Shown: one piece after another, positions 1 through 11,787 of the stretch
Layout of the letters: every line of letters starts with the position of its first letter
Position numbering within the stretch: the stretch's first letter is position 1
NCBI GenBank assembly: GCA_039707655.1
Contig: CM077665.1
Span: forward strand, 305,722,486 to 305,786,485
Origin: Elymus sibiricus
Taxonomy: Eukaryota > Streptophyta > Magnoliopsida > Poales > Poaceae
Length of the DNA stretch: 64,000 nucleotides
Direction: 5' to 3'
Notes under the pieces: model-generated
Seen by the model: only the letters and a program-made list of their open reading frames with translations
Told to the model about the DNA's origin: nothing
Databases searched by the model: none
Position numbers and translations under genes: made by a program

Positions 1-3000
1 TCAAGGTACAACTCCAAGTCGTCCTGTTACCGTGGACACGGCTATTCTAATAGATGAATTCATCCCTGCAGGGGTGCACCGCATTTCCAACACGCTTGAT
101 CACCTCCGGCCGGACACACTTTCCTGGGTAATGCCCGGCCTCGGGATTTCAACACGTCGTCGCCCCACCTAGACTCAACAGAGAGGCCAGCCCGCCGGTC
201 TAAATCCTAAGCGCGCAGGGGTCATGGGCCCAATCACCCTTTGCACTCCTGCACGATGCGAGGGCGGCCGAGGTCAGCGCTAGCACTCTCCAGTCCAAGA
301 GCTGTACCGTCCAGGCCACTCGGGCGCGCGCCGCTCCATTGCTGACGTCCGAAGAGCTTCGGCTGATACAATGACGTTGAGTACCCATAACTTCTCCCAC
401 GTGAAGGTTTGGTGCGTAAAAAGGTCAACGACCAACTCAGATCAAATACCCAACCCATTAGCATTTTATTAATGCGGGGCAAGCGCGACCCATGAAGTGC
501 GGTCCCGTCGCCCCGTCTCGAGGATGTGTGGCAAGGGCCTCTTCTGCCCGTCCACGCCTCATCATCATCAAACTGTGGGTACCCCTCAGGGCCGACCCAT
601 CACCAACAGGTTTCCGTAACCATGTCATAGTAACTGTGTGTATAAAACATCAAGACAGAACCTGAGGAATCACCCTCAAAGGGTCCCGCTCGATGAAACC
701 GTCAAGGTGGACTTAGAGGAATCACCCTCGAGGGTCCCACACTTGAGGGGTTGCACGACAGAGTCATCGTCGGGAGTGGTGAAGGAGGAATCACCCTCGA
801 TAACCATGACCGACTAGCTGCACTACAGAGCTAGCATCATGAGTACTTCACGAGGTGTCACCCTCGGTACTCGATAGTAGCGCTGCAGAGTCGTACAACT
901 AAAGGGGGGTGCGGTGAAGTGAGGGGCCTGGCTTGTCGGTCGGTTGACCGAGTCTTCGATTCATCGAGTCGTCGAGTCATCGATGAAGAAGCAGGGGCAA
1001 CTGGGACTAAGGGGTCACTGCGGATTCATTGATCAACCTGTTCTAAGCAGTTGATATGATTGCAGGTATGGTAGTAGTTTATCAAAAACAGGCTATGCAT
1101 CAGAAATAGGAGCTAGCTAGTACAGTAGCAAAATCTAATGCAAGAGTGAGAGGGAAAGGAATGGGCGATATTGGAATGCTCAAGGGGGTTGCTTGCCTTG
1201 CTGCTCTGCAGCAAAGGCCTGATCATCAACGGTGTAGTCGTACCCGGCAGCGCCGTTAGTCTCGGGGTCTACCGGAGAGAAGAGGGGGGAAGAAACAATA
1301 AATATAAAGCACAGATGCAACACGATGCATGACATGGCAATATGCAGAGCTAGGCATGCACTAACGCAGTACTACACGTTGCAGACGGATTGGAAGAATA
1401 CCTGACGATATTTCTCGGGTCTCTCGCTATTACCGGACAGATGATCCTAATGCTAAATGTCCAAGTTCATCATGCTAGGAGCATGTGACAGATGAACGGA
1501 CAGCGTATTCGGATTCGTGGGATTTTTCTGATCAACTTTCATGTATAAATTATTTTCATCTGACTTACGGTTTATTTTACATTAATTTTTAAAGTTTTAT
1601 AAATATTCTGAAATAAACAGAGTTAAATTTAATTCAATAAATGCATTTATGACGTCAGCATGAGGTCATCATTGCATCAGCAGTCAACAATGCTAGTTGA
1701 CTGGTCAAACTGACTGCTGGGCCCCACCTGTCATACTCTGTATAAATAACAGAGGGGTTTAATTAAACTAAATAAGGGGCCCCCACATGTCAGTGTCTCA
1801 TTAGGTTAATTAATTAATTTTACTTAATTTAATTACTGGATTAGCCAGCTGACAGGGCTGGCCCACTTGTCATACTCACAGGGGGACTGGGACCCACCTA
1901 TCATTGACTTGGACCGAGTCCAGTCAGCAGTTGACCAAGTCAACTGGTCAACTAGAGGCTCGGGGCCTGCGGGTTAGTGACCCTGCGGGTGGCCCCGGCC
2001 TGGCCACGTAGGCGGCGGCGGCGGCGCTGGGTCGCCAGAGGAGCTCCGGCGAGCACCAGGAACCACGGCGGGGCTCGGGTTTCGTCATCCGGGGGTCAAA
2101 TCGTGCGCGGTTTGGTCCTACGCGTTCCTGGAGACGAGCCGCGTCGCTTGGTGGGAGCAGCTGGACCGGAGATGGTCGGAGTTGAGCACAGCTTCAACAA
2201 TGGCGGCGGCGGCGTTCGGCCATCACGGGCGCGAGCAAACCAGCGACTAAACTGAGCATATTTTGCGCGGGATGGGCTCTACGCACGCACCGCAAGCGAA
2301 CGGACTTGGCTACGACTCCAAATGACCACCGAATGGTCGTTGGCATTGAGCATCCGCGGTGGCGGGATCGGGCTCATGTGGAACTACTGCTACGGTGACC
2401 TACGTGGGCTTAGGGAGCAGGAGAGCATGAGGAGTTGCTCACCGGCGTTGAGGGGAAGGCCCGATGCAGAGCTCGAAGCAGCGGAGGTGATGAATCGACC
2501 GGCGGTGTGTTGCGGGTCCGAGGAGGAAGAAGGAGACTGGCGACGGCGTGGGGGCTCACTGGCCTCGATCCAATGCTCCAGGAGGTCGAGGACGATGAGG
2601 CGGAGCTCAGGGACTTGTCCGAGAGGGAAGAGGAGGACGATGGCCGCGTCTCTTACCATGGCGCGGCCATGGATCCGTTCGGCCGAGCTCGAACGCGAGC
2701 GAGGAGAGGGACAGAGAGGGGGCTAATGGGTCCTAGGGTTTGCGGGATGGAGAGAGGGCGCCGTGGGGGTGTTCTTATCCTCACGTTAGCCCCTGGATGG
2801 CCGACAGCGCAACGATCGCGTTCGGACGGCGCTGGCGCCATGGCCTCCCTTCCCCTGGCGCGAGGAGGAAGAAAAGGCCGGCGCTTGCTGGGCCGGGCCA
2901 GCCTGTAGCACTTGGGCTATAGTGCTCGGCAGTCTTTTTCTTTTATTTCTTTTTTTGTTTTCTGCTTTCTGTTTTTCTTTTCTGTTTCATTTTCTTTCTG

Positions 3001-3425
3001 CAATAATCTTCTTCAGCAAAAATGTGTGACCTACTCCAAATAATACTTTCCAATATTCTGCATGGCCACATATAGTTTGAGGGATTTTGGAAATTGTTTG
3101 CATTTTCCAATTGAATTTAATAGCACATTAAAATGCAATTTGGTGCGGTTATAGATGGTGGGGTCCACACCATATATTTTGTGATGTTGTTTTCCTTAAC
3201 ATCATTTATTTGGTGACTTTCCACAAGTGTGCAACAATTTGTTCTTGTTGTTTGAGTAATTATTTTATCACAATAAAATTCAATGCCCCTTTAAAAGTGG
3301 AATTTGAAATGAGATATGAATTTCAACTTCATCATATCCTCTTTAGCAAAATGATTAGGCAATGATCATGGTCATCACTGTGCTTAATTACAATGATCAC
3401 TGTAGCCAAAATCCAGGGTGTCACA
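1..3425 (-). mobile_element. Element A, 3' LTR (minus strand), cut by window edge
   Basis: Long terminal repeat of a gypsy-type retrotransposon read on the minus strand. Its inner end is at 3425 (minus-strand start TGTGACACCCTGG), next to a polypurine tract. Position 1 equals position 8478 in the other LTR, so about 760 bp lie outside the window and the full LTR should be about 4.2 kb, which is very long. It holds a GC-rich part (about 1970-2930), a T-rich stretch near 2930-3010, four copies of a GAGGAATCACCCTC motif, and a 9-bp variable repeat near 948-985. Short open frames in the GC-rich part match no protein known to me and look non-coding. Superfamily is inferred from the primer site; no family name is assigned. 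Confidence 0.85.
664..865. repeat. Four spaced GAGGAATCACCCTC-type motifs in LTR A
   Basis: The motif GAGGAATCACCCTC begins at 664, 716 and 785, with a variant GAGGTGTCACCCTC at 852; start-to-start spacing is 52, 69 and 67 bp. The same array recurs in every LTR copy of A (near 9140, 28436 and 36788). The arms GAGG/CCTC make each motif a small interrupted palindrome. A regulatory or protein-binding role is only a guess. Confidence 0.7.
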
Positions 3426-3450
3426 ACTCTCCCCTACTAAAAAGAATTCT
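3426..3450 (-). other. Polypurine tract of element A
   Basis: On the minus strand the bases before the LTR read AGTAGGGGAGAGT and are followed directly by TGTGACACC, the arrangement expected for a polypurine tract priming second-strand synthesis at the 3' LTR. The same arrangement occurs at 31074-31098 with one base change. Confidence 0.75.
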
Positions 3451-4300
3451 CGTCCCGAGAATTAAGAGGTAGAAGTAAGGGGGGGAAATCTGGTTACGAA
3501 ATTCTAACCAGTCTTCTTTTCTTTGTTGTTCTTCTCAAAGAAGTTGACCCCTTTCGTTGATATATTCATGTTTCTGCTTCAGGTCATCATGATGAAGTCG
3601 TCATCCTTCCTTCGGGATCTTCATCGTCCTACGAATGAGATTAGAGGGAAAACTCTGGAAGAACGAATCTAAACAAAGCTGGGCATCTGACGGCGAACTC
3701 AGGGAGGAACACAAGATTTATTTCTCAAGTTAAGACTTGAGGAATCACTAAGAGCAAAATGCGACTCTGTAAAAGTTTCAAACGGGTAGGCAATCATTCG
3801 ATGCCTGATCAGATGAAGAAAAGGGGGGAAGTTCAGAGCAACGAGAATAGATATCGCGTCTGATATTTAGAATAGATCATCCCTTGGACGGTGGCTCGGG
3901 AATTACAAACGAAGCCAAGTGCAAAGGATACTTTGGAATCAAAGATGTACAGGAGAGTCAGGTTTCGATCCTGTGGAACTGAGGGTTATGGGCCGACCAT
4001 GTGGTTAAGAGCAGGAAGAGCGGTGACAACTTGCACGGTCATGAAAGAAGACGTGTCAGAGGATAGCTGGTCAGATATGTTGTCAACAACGTCGGTACCA
4101 AGGGCGGGGGACGAATAGAACCATTTTCCTGCTCGTTGAAATGAGGCGGACCAATAGGCAAAGTTCTCGTCCACCGGCGGTTACCGGAATGTTATCTACA
4201 ATAGTAACATGGCCTTACTGACAGAATTGATCACCGAGGTGTTTACCTAAACAGAGAATTATTACTGCTTAGATCATATAATCTCAAGTAAGGTTAAATG

Positions 4301-4405
4301 GACCAATGGAAAGGAAAATGTGTTCATCACATTAAACAGACCAATGGAAAGGAAAATGTGTTTATCACATTAAACAGACCAATGGAAAGGAAAATGTGGT
4401 TATAG
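4301..4405. repeat. 38-bp minisatellite, three units, in element A
   Basis: Three direct units begin GACCAATGGAAAGGAAAATG at 4301, 4339 and 4377; the last is partial. They recur at 31951, 31989 and 32027 in unit 2 with a few substitutions. Confidence 0.85.
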
Positions 4406-7400
4406 TCAAGTTTTAGGAGTATATCTTTCCCAAGGAAAAATCAGAGCATGATATACATGACATGATAGCAAGTAGATAACCATTTAGGTAGGGGGGGGGG
4501 AAGGAATTCATGACATTCCCATACAATGGCGTTTGGAAAATTGACCAAGAAACAATTAGCATTGAGCTTACATTATTCCTTTTGATGATCGATATACCAC
4601 ATCCATGCTTCGGGATAGCAATGATATGGTGTTTCGAGTAAAGGATGGAGTTTGGATACACAAAGGATCCAGTAAGAACAACTTATAAAATAAGTCTTAC
4701 AATTCCCCCATGGAAGAATGGCAACCCTAGCTGAACAAAGCATTATAACAATAGGTCATCCGGCCAGGTGTGCTAGCTACAACATCACCTTACCGAGTAA
4801 TAAAGACCAAAGTTATAATTCTTGATAATGTTCCAACCATCATATCTGTCCGAGATTCAGATCTGGTTGGTGTCAGGATACTTCAGACAAAGAAGGCCTG
4901 AGGAGAAAAGGATGCAACACAGACCTACGAGATGATGTTGCAAGAATCTCGGAATGAACGACAGAAGCAAGACTTGAATCATTAGCCAGACTGCAAGACA
5001 TATGAACACAAGGTCAATACATTCGTGCCCACATGGAAGTTTCTAGAATGGAATGCAATCAAGTTCTGGTTGGGGACCATCATAGAGGATATCAAAGTTC
5101 CATGTGTAAGTCTGGATTAGCTCTTACGAGGAACTTCTTTTCCCCCACCAAAACAATCAGTGACTTGGCGTGCTAGGAAATACATATGGGAGGAAGGTAG
5201 CAAATCTATCAAACCATAGAATACTTCGCACATGCAAGAATGAATTGGAACGATTCCAGAGGAAGCGAGACAAATTTTCTCGTAATCATGGCGGTAAAAA
5301 TGCACGTGAACTTAGAGGAAATACTTCCTTTATCAAACATATTCTTCATGAGCTAGACACAAAGATAATGCTTTCAAGGTTTCCAACACTAGCTTAAATG
5401 TCCATCATGAACCATGAAGAAGATGAGGATGTGGCTGATGGGCTCAGCAACAATTCGTCGAGATTCCCACAAAGATGGATCTCCACGATTGAGTGAACAA
5501 GGTGATAGCATTGGTCAAACCAGATGATACCACGAGGTATGACCGAGGGAAACACCCACAATTAAACATTAATCGAAAGGTGCAACCAAAATCCGGACTA
5601 ACCAGTACGACCAACGTTATAATGTTGATTCAACAGCCAACACACTAAGGATGGACTTATTGTTCATTAACCCCAAGGTAATAGAGTTGCTATGCCATAA
5701 GTGTTGAATTTACACATCACAATCCATTTGTCAGTATCCCGGTTAGAAACAACACGGGAACAAAGAAATGAAAGGTGATGGCAAGGATGTCGCCAACGAC
5801 AACACCAATTACCACGGACAAGGATGCTACCCTCATCATGAATTTAATTGATATCCTAGAAGAGCCCAAAATGCTGATGAGGATCACGACACATTTGCCG
5901 AGAAGTCTCTTGAATATGTAATCGATCAGCGACGACATCAAGCAAAGAAATGATGAAGCGAAGGGTGGTCGGAACCACAGTTTAGAGTGCTAGCTCAGAG
6001 TCGAAATTGCCTTCAAGACAACCAACATGACGTTGCAAACTCGATGTAAGCTTAGAGTACTGTTGGAATTATGTTCCGGGGATGAAGGATATAAATAGCA
6101 TGATCAAGCCTTAGCATGACGATGATGATGTAGCCAAACAGCTTGGAAAGACATGATCGAGCACAAACTCATAAGCAAAGAAGATTACTAAGAGTTGTTG
6201 AATCGCAATGCGGACTCGATTCAATTATCGGTGTCCTTGAGTGTCCAATAACTCAGAACACGAGGAAACTGGAATCAGTGAAGGAAAACATAGCTGATGA
6301 GGAGCTTGTAAGAATCTATGCAGCTCCATGATTTTCTCGAGATACCAGGGGTAATACTCGGATGTAGATCAGAATTAAAGCTTGGACCGATGTATTGATC
6401 CGCAGAAGACATGTGCTTAAACTGGTCTGAAAATGGGATCAAGGAAGAGCAGTCATGGTCGGAACCACGGTTGTAAAGTATCAAATCAGGTTGTAGCTTT
6501 GAAAGATTATCCGGCAAAAACACCAGAAGAGTAGTACTCGTGAAAACTCTTGAGTTCACACGAATTAAGGAAGGCATAGGTTCAACCCATCGGGGCATCT
6601 TAGGAACATATACCACAAGCTTCAAGAGTAATTAACACATGCTTGACAAAAGAGCATGGCTGACAAAAGCATAGGATACAACTTACCAGAGGGAGAAGAC
6701 ATAATTTACCAATGGCATCATGCATCGGGGGAAGAACTCACAAGGATTTTGCAGGTGAAGGATGCTGTCGGATAATAACCCAACACTGGGTCTGGCGGTC
6801 CACAAAGGACCTGATGTGAGTATCGGTACCCAATCAGAGGGAGAAAGAATGCAAGGCATCAAATCATAGAACATCCAAATAATTTGATGCTTAAATAACC
6901 AAAGGAATTAAGATTTCCAAATTGATGTATCGGAAACAGATGTTCCGATCAAATACAAGTAAGATGAAAGGACTTAGATGGGCAATCAATCAAGGTTGAT
7001 TTGTCGGGAACCAACTCATGTTTGGAAAGACGTCTGAGCCGGACGGATAATATATGATAACAATTGATGGCTGCGTGCATACACACACAGGTTGAATCAA
7101 TAAAATCAAATGAAAACCACAAAGGATTTACTTAATATTGCTAGCCATATGGAATTAACCACAATGCAAGCTGAAGAGAAAGGTCAAGAGCAAAAGGCTA
7201 CTGAGGATTACGGAAGATCGAATAGCGTTTCAAACAATTCTGAGAAACACATGATCAACCAAGGAAGAATGAATCTCCGGTAAGATAATTCGATGTACCT
7301 TGTAATAACAAGAGCAACTGGATATGAAAGTATGAGCGACAATTGCATGTAGTCATCCATAGGGGTTGATGGTGGAAGGGAATCACAAAAGCGATGAGCA

Positions 7401-7703
7401 CAAGTTCTTGGGAGAACATTGGAGAGTATCTTCGAAGTCTTCTGATGAATCGAGCCATCGTCTGAAATGAGGGGCTCTCCGGGAGGAGTAGTTACGAGAA
7501 CCTAGAGTTAGAGTAAGCAAAATCTTTAACCCGAAAGAGAAGAGAGATCAGAACCCAGAGTATAGACGAGGAATAAAAGATCCTAATACCACCCGATTGA
7601 GAAGTGGGCCCGTAAGCCACACAACAATGTTAGTAAAAGTTTTTCAATGACTAGACTCAACTTCGGCCAAGGAGTTGGAAAGGGGGCTACCTACAGGCAG
7701 TCG

Positions 7704-7715
7704 GCTCTGATACCA
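7704..7715 (-). other. Primer binding site (initiator Met tRNA type), element A
   Basis: The minus strand reads TGGTATCAGAGC, the usual sequence complementary to the 3' end of initiator methionine tRNA. It is 3 bp from the LTR end at 7719. This fixes element A on the minus strand, with the 5' LTR at higher coordinates. The second copy is at 35350-35361. Confidence 0.9.
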
Positions 7716-7718
7716 ACT

Positions 7719-9502
7719 TGTGACGCCCCCAATTTCGACCGTACGCTAATCAAACACGCAATGCATACGACCAAGATTAGGGACTCACTGATTGATATCA
7801 CAACACAACACTAGACACAAATTAAAGTCATACAGCTTCATATTACAAGCCAGGGGCCTCGAGGGCTCGAATACAAAGCTCAACAAGCACGAGTCAGCGG
7901 GAGCAAATAATATCTGAGTACAGACATAAGTTAAACAAGTTTTGCCTTAAGAAGGCTAGCACAAACATAAGCAGCGGATCGAAAGAGGCGAGGCCTCCTG
8001 CTTGGGAGCCAACCTAACTATTCCTGAGCGTCGGCATTCTCCACGTAGTAGTAGGCTCCAGCGGTGGTGTAGTAGTCGTCTCTGGTGTAATCCATCTCCT
8101 GCGCTCCATCGTCTGAACGCAGAATCGTATCGAGGGGGAAAGAGAAAGCAAAGCAGCGGTGAGTACTCATCCAAAGTACTCGCAAGACTGACATTAGAAC
8201 TATGTTAAGTATGCATTCAGTATCAAGGAATGGGGTTATATCTGGACTGACTGCAGAAAGCAAGAATAGGGGGAAAGCCTAGTCCTATCGAAGAGTAGCA
8301 TCTTCAGCATCTTGCAGCATTAGAAGAGAGTTGACTGGTATCTCATATATAGTCATATTATTGTAGCAATTTTATTAAGTAACCACGCCCAGAGATTCTT
8401 CCTCAACTCCCTGCGAGGAAGCAATCCCGGAGCCAACATTCATTTCAATTTAAAGTCACAATTATAGTTGTAGAAGGTCAAGGTACAACTCCAAGTCGTC
8501 CTGTTACCGTGGACACGGCTATTCGAATAGATGAATTCATCCCTGCAGGGGTGCACTGCATTTCCAACACGCTTGAACACCTCCGGCCGTACACACTTTC
8601 CTGGGTAATGCCCGGCCTCGGGATTTCAACACGTCGTCGCCTCACCTAGACTCAACAGAGAGGCCAGCCTGCCGGTCTAAATCCTAAGCGCGCAGGGGTC
8701 ATGGGCCCAATCACCCTTTGCACTCCTACACGATGCGAGGGCGGCCGAGGTCAGCCCTAGCACACTCTAGTCCAAGAGCTGTACTGTCCAGGCCACTCGG
8801 GCGCGCGCCGCTCCATTGCTGACGTCTGAAGAGCTTCGGCTGATACAACAACGCTGAGTACACATAACTTCTCTCACGTGAAGGTTTGGTGCGTAAAAAG
8901 GTCAACGACCAACTCAGATCAAATACCCAACCCATTAGCATTTTATTAATGCGGGGCAAGCGCGACCCATGAAGTGCGGTCCCGTCGCCCCGTCTCGAGG
9001 ATGTGTGGCAAGGGCCTCTCCTGCCCGTCCACGCCTCATCATCATCAAACCGTGGGTACCCCTCAGGGCCGACCCTTCACCAACAGGTTTCCTTAACCAG
9101 GTCATAGTAACTGTGTGTATAAAACATCAAGACGGAACCTGAGGAATCACCCTCAAAGGGTCCCGCTCGATGAAACCGTCAAGGTGGACTTAGAGGAATC
9201 ACCCTCGAGGGTCCCACACTTGAGGGGTTGCACGACAGAGTCATCGTTGGGAGTGGTGAAGGAGGAATCACCCTCGATAACCATGACCGACTAGCTTCAC
9301 TACAGAGCTAGCATCATGAGTACTTCACGAGGTGTCACCCTCGGTACTCGATAGTAGCGCTGCAGAGTCGTACAACTAAAGGGGGGTGCGGTGATGTGAG
9401 GGGCCTGGCTTGTCGGTCGGTTGACCGAGTCTTCGAGTCATCGAGTTGTCGATGAAGAAGCAGGGGCAACTGGGACTAAGGGGTCACTGGGGATTCATTG
9501 AT
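7719..9502 (-). mobile_element. Element A, 5' LTR, truncated
   Basis: It starts on the plus strand with TGTGACGCCCCC and matches the left LTR from before position 1 up to about 1035. At 9502 it stops matching and joins reverse transcriptase sequence, so roughly the first 2.4 kb of this LTR (minus-strand reading) are missing, including the expected outer end. No target duplication can be seen. The join is identical in unit 2 (37148), so the truncation is older than the duplication. It carries one fewer unit of the 9-bp repeat than the left LTR (around 9433-9450). Confidence 0.85.
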
Positions 9503-10014
9503 TTTTGAAAGGTAGCAGGTGCATTACATAAACCAAAAGGCATATGTCTATAAGCATAAGTTCCAAAAGGACACATGAAAGTAGTTTTCTCTTGATCTTC
9601 TTTTGACATAGGTATTTGAGAAAACCAGAATATCCATCAAGGAACAAAAGTGTGTATGCGTAGATAATCTTTCTAAGATTTGATCAATAAAAGGCAACGG
9701 GCAATGATGTTTTCTAGTAGCTTTGTTTAGTTTCCTAAAATCGATTACCATCTTATAACCAGTTACAATCCTTCATGGGATAAGTTCTTTTTTATCATTA
9801 GGAACGACGGTGATGCGTCCTTTCTTAGGAACACAATGAATAGGACTTACACATCTACTATCAGCTATGGGATAGATTATACCTGCCTCCAGAAGCTTTA
9901 GTATCTCAGTTCTTACCACTTCCTTCATTTTAGGATTCAGACGACATTGATGATCAATGACAGGTTTAGCATCCGGTTCGATATTAATGTTATGCTGACA
10001 GAGACTAGGACTAA
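9503..10014 (-). pseudogene. Reverse transcriptase N-terminal fragment, gypsy/Athila-like
   Basis: Minus-strand remains of a Ty3/gypsy polyprotein. Visible RT motifs are LLEAGIIYP, VSPIHCVPKKG, PNDKKELIP, VIDFRKLNKAT, FIDQILERL and, in shifted frames, the region corresponding to PFGLCNAPATFQ. It ends right after that block at the join with LTR A, so the catalytic YADD box, RNase H and integrase are absent. Breaks include a stop between the ELIP and VIDFRKLN blocks and at least two single-base frameshifts near 9620-9650. The 5' side is cut by the Harbinger-like insertion at 10014/11788. Athila-like lineage is inferred from these motifs. Confidence 0.85.
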
Positions 10015-10353
10015 GAGCATCTCCAGCCGTTCGCCCCCCCCCAAGGGCACTAAATAGCGCCTCCTGGGGGCTAACGGCAAAATTTTCGTCGTGGGGGCGC
10101 TCGGGTTCCCAACCGCCAACCCAAGTTAGCCCCCAGATGCCGATTTTCAAATCCAAATCCGGCCCAAATTCGACGAAAATGACTCAATTTTGGACGAAAT
10201 ATAGGAGGTTTCATTCATATTTATACATATTTAAAGACATACATGAAAAACTAAAAAAAATACGCCGCCGCTGCCCCGAGCCTAGTTCATGCCGAGGAGT
10301 TGGTAGAAGGCGGTGTAGTCACCACCGTTGTCGTCGTCGTCGTTGCCGCCTTC

Positions 10354-11245
10354 GCCGTCATCCTACGCGCCACTGTCCTTGTTGCAGCCCTACCCTGGAT
10401 CACCGCTGCGGACGGGGTCGGTCGGCGCGGGCTCCTCCTCGTCGTTGTCGGAGAGGATGATGACGCTGCCCTCTTCGCGGCCGCGGTGCCGCTTGGCGAT
10501 ATCTTCCAGAGCGCGGCGCTGGCACTCCATCTCCTCCCGCACATAGTCGTTGCGCGACAATTTGAGTCCGGTGTCAAGGGCGGCGGCCATCTCCACGTGT
10601 TCTTGGTTGATGACCACGGGCGTCCCCGGCTCCTTCCTCGACCTGACGAGGCAAAGGTGGCCGCGGGGAGGTGAAACGTGGTGGCGGCCCTCGTTTATGA
10701 TGAGGTTGCCGCCGCGGCTGCACCGGCGCTCCGACGTCTCCTCGGGCTCGGGCTTGACAGCGACGAGCGGTGTCGTACCAGAGGAGCGGGAACCAGAGGA
10801 TGAGGAGGATGACCCCGCCATGCACCTCGGCAGCCACGAGCTCCTGCTTCGGCGTGAGTACGATGGTGTCGGGTACTCCAACGGCGGCTCGTTGCCTCCC
10901 TCGATGTGCTCGAGGATGGCATGGAGTGTGCACCCGGGGAAGCCCCACCATTGACGGCGGCCGTCGGAGTTATGGCGCCCCCTTGGCATCAGAGCGCCAT
11001 TGGTGGAAGCCAGCTGGTTGGCGTGGCGGCGCTGGAAATACGCTGTCCACAGGGGCAGGTTGTCGGAGGTGTACCTCTGTTGCTACCGCGCTTCCTCCGG
11101 CAAGGAAGCCGGGATCCGCGCGATCTCGCTGTGGCGTTCCACGTCGGAGGGCGGTGGGGGCATGGGGACGCCACCGGCGCTCAGCCTCCAACCACTCGGC
11201 ACGCGCATGTCGGGCGGCGCCGGGTAGTTGGCCTCGTGGAGAATG
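10354..11245 (-). pseudogene. Unknown ORF carried by H1, broken
   Basis: Minus-strand gene of unknown function. The frame includes blocks HEWEARILHEANYPAP, MRVPSGWRLSAGGVP, LPLWTAYFQRRHANQL, RRQWWGFPG and an S-rich stretch, a K/R-rich middle, and an acidic tail IILSDNDEEEP. I recognise this only as a protein type common in Triticeae genomes with no domain I can name. In this unit CAG codons have become TAG at 11083-11085 and again near the C-terminus (about 10390), so the product is broken; the second unit still has CAG at both places. Both changes are C-to-T in a CHG context, compatible with deamination of methylated DNA. The start codon is not certain. Confidence 0.6.
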
Positions 11246-11389
11246 CGTGCCTCCCACTCGTGCAGCGACCGGCGGCCGAAGCCGTTGGCAGCCGCTCCAT
11301 CGTCGGGGAATGTTTTCGGTGGTGAAGGCGAGAGAGATGGGGAGATGGGGATGGAGGCGGGTGTGCGGTGAGCGGCGGTGAGACACGGC

Positions 11390-11396
11390 TTTTATA
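11390..11396 (-). promoter_or_regulatory. Candidate TATA box for the H1 ORF
   Basis: The minus strand reads CTATAAAAGCCGTG, followed by a C/T-rich leader and then the ORF about 150 bp downstream. Position and sequence fit a plant core promoter. It is conserved at 39041-39047. Candidate only. Confidence 0.45.
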
Positions 11397-11787
11397 GCGT
11401 TGGAAGGGCGGGAGCGGTGTGTACGCATGACGGGAAAGGGCGGGACACGCGGCGGCTCGCCATCACTTCGCCGCCAGACCTTAGAAACCGGAGCATTGAT
11501 CCGGCGCAGGAGCCAAGGCGATGAGGACGACGAAGGTTCTCGGCGATGCCCAGTCGCTGACTCGGCGGGTCCATGCGGGAGGAATTTGGCGCGGTTTGTT
11601 TTTGCGCCAAATTTCTTTCCCCGGTGCCCCAGGCGCCCTCCAGCGCGCTGGGTTCGGCCTGGGTCCGCCGGCCCCAATTCCGGCCCTGGCCGACGAAATT
11701 TGGGCTCCTGGGGCGCGACTGGGCCATTTTTTTTGATTCGGCGATAAAAAGGGGGCAGGGGCCTGTTGGGGGCTGCTGGAGATGCTC

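Larger units (their letters stand above)
3426..7718 (-). mobile_element. Element A internal region, non-coding (non-autonomous)
   Basis: About 4.3 kb lie between the LTRs. I see no protease, reverse transcriptase, RNase H, integrase or clear gag, and no open frame above about 116 codons. The longest frames differ between units in length and start. A small minus-strand frame near the primer site (7255-7458, starting MARFIRRLRRYSP) sits where gag would begin and also occurs at 34901-35104, but it has no recognisable domain. A 38-bp minisatellite is present at 4301-4405. With intact primer site, polypurine tract and LTRs but no enzymes, it fits a large retrotransposon derivative mobilised in trans, or a heavily decayed gag-pol. 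Confidence 0.75.

Noticed and set aside
234..482. ORF MPRINKMLMGWVFDLSWS, repeated in every LTR A copy (8726, 27918, 36372)
   Set aside because: It is repeated only because the LTR is repeated; its C-terminal part varies through frameshifts, and there is no family resemblance.
664..865. CRISPR-like array (repeats with spacers) in LTR A
   Set aside because: The motif is only 14 bp, spacers are unequal, the same 'spacers' recur in every LTR copy, there are no cas genes, and the context is a plant genome.
1977..2908. Overlapping GC-rich ORFs on both strands in LTR A (up to 157 codons)
   Set aside because: They lie within an LTR, change length and frame between copies (for example the frame near 30155-30655), and have no known domain. 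Stop-poor GC-rich sequence explains them.
4301..4405. Centromeric or telomeric satellite
   Set aside because: There are only three 38-bp units inside a retroelement; no telomere repeat or long satellite array is visible anywhere in the window.
10300..10674. Plus-strand valine-rich ORF (VVTTVVVVVVAAFAV) in the Harbinger-like element
   Set aside because: It is the antisense of the minus-strand acidic and low-complexity coding region; GTC/GAC repeats give hydrophobic frames that are not membrane proteins.
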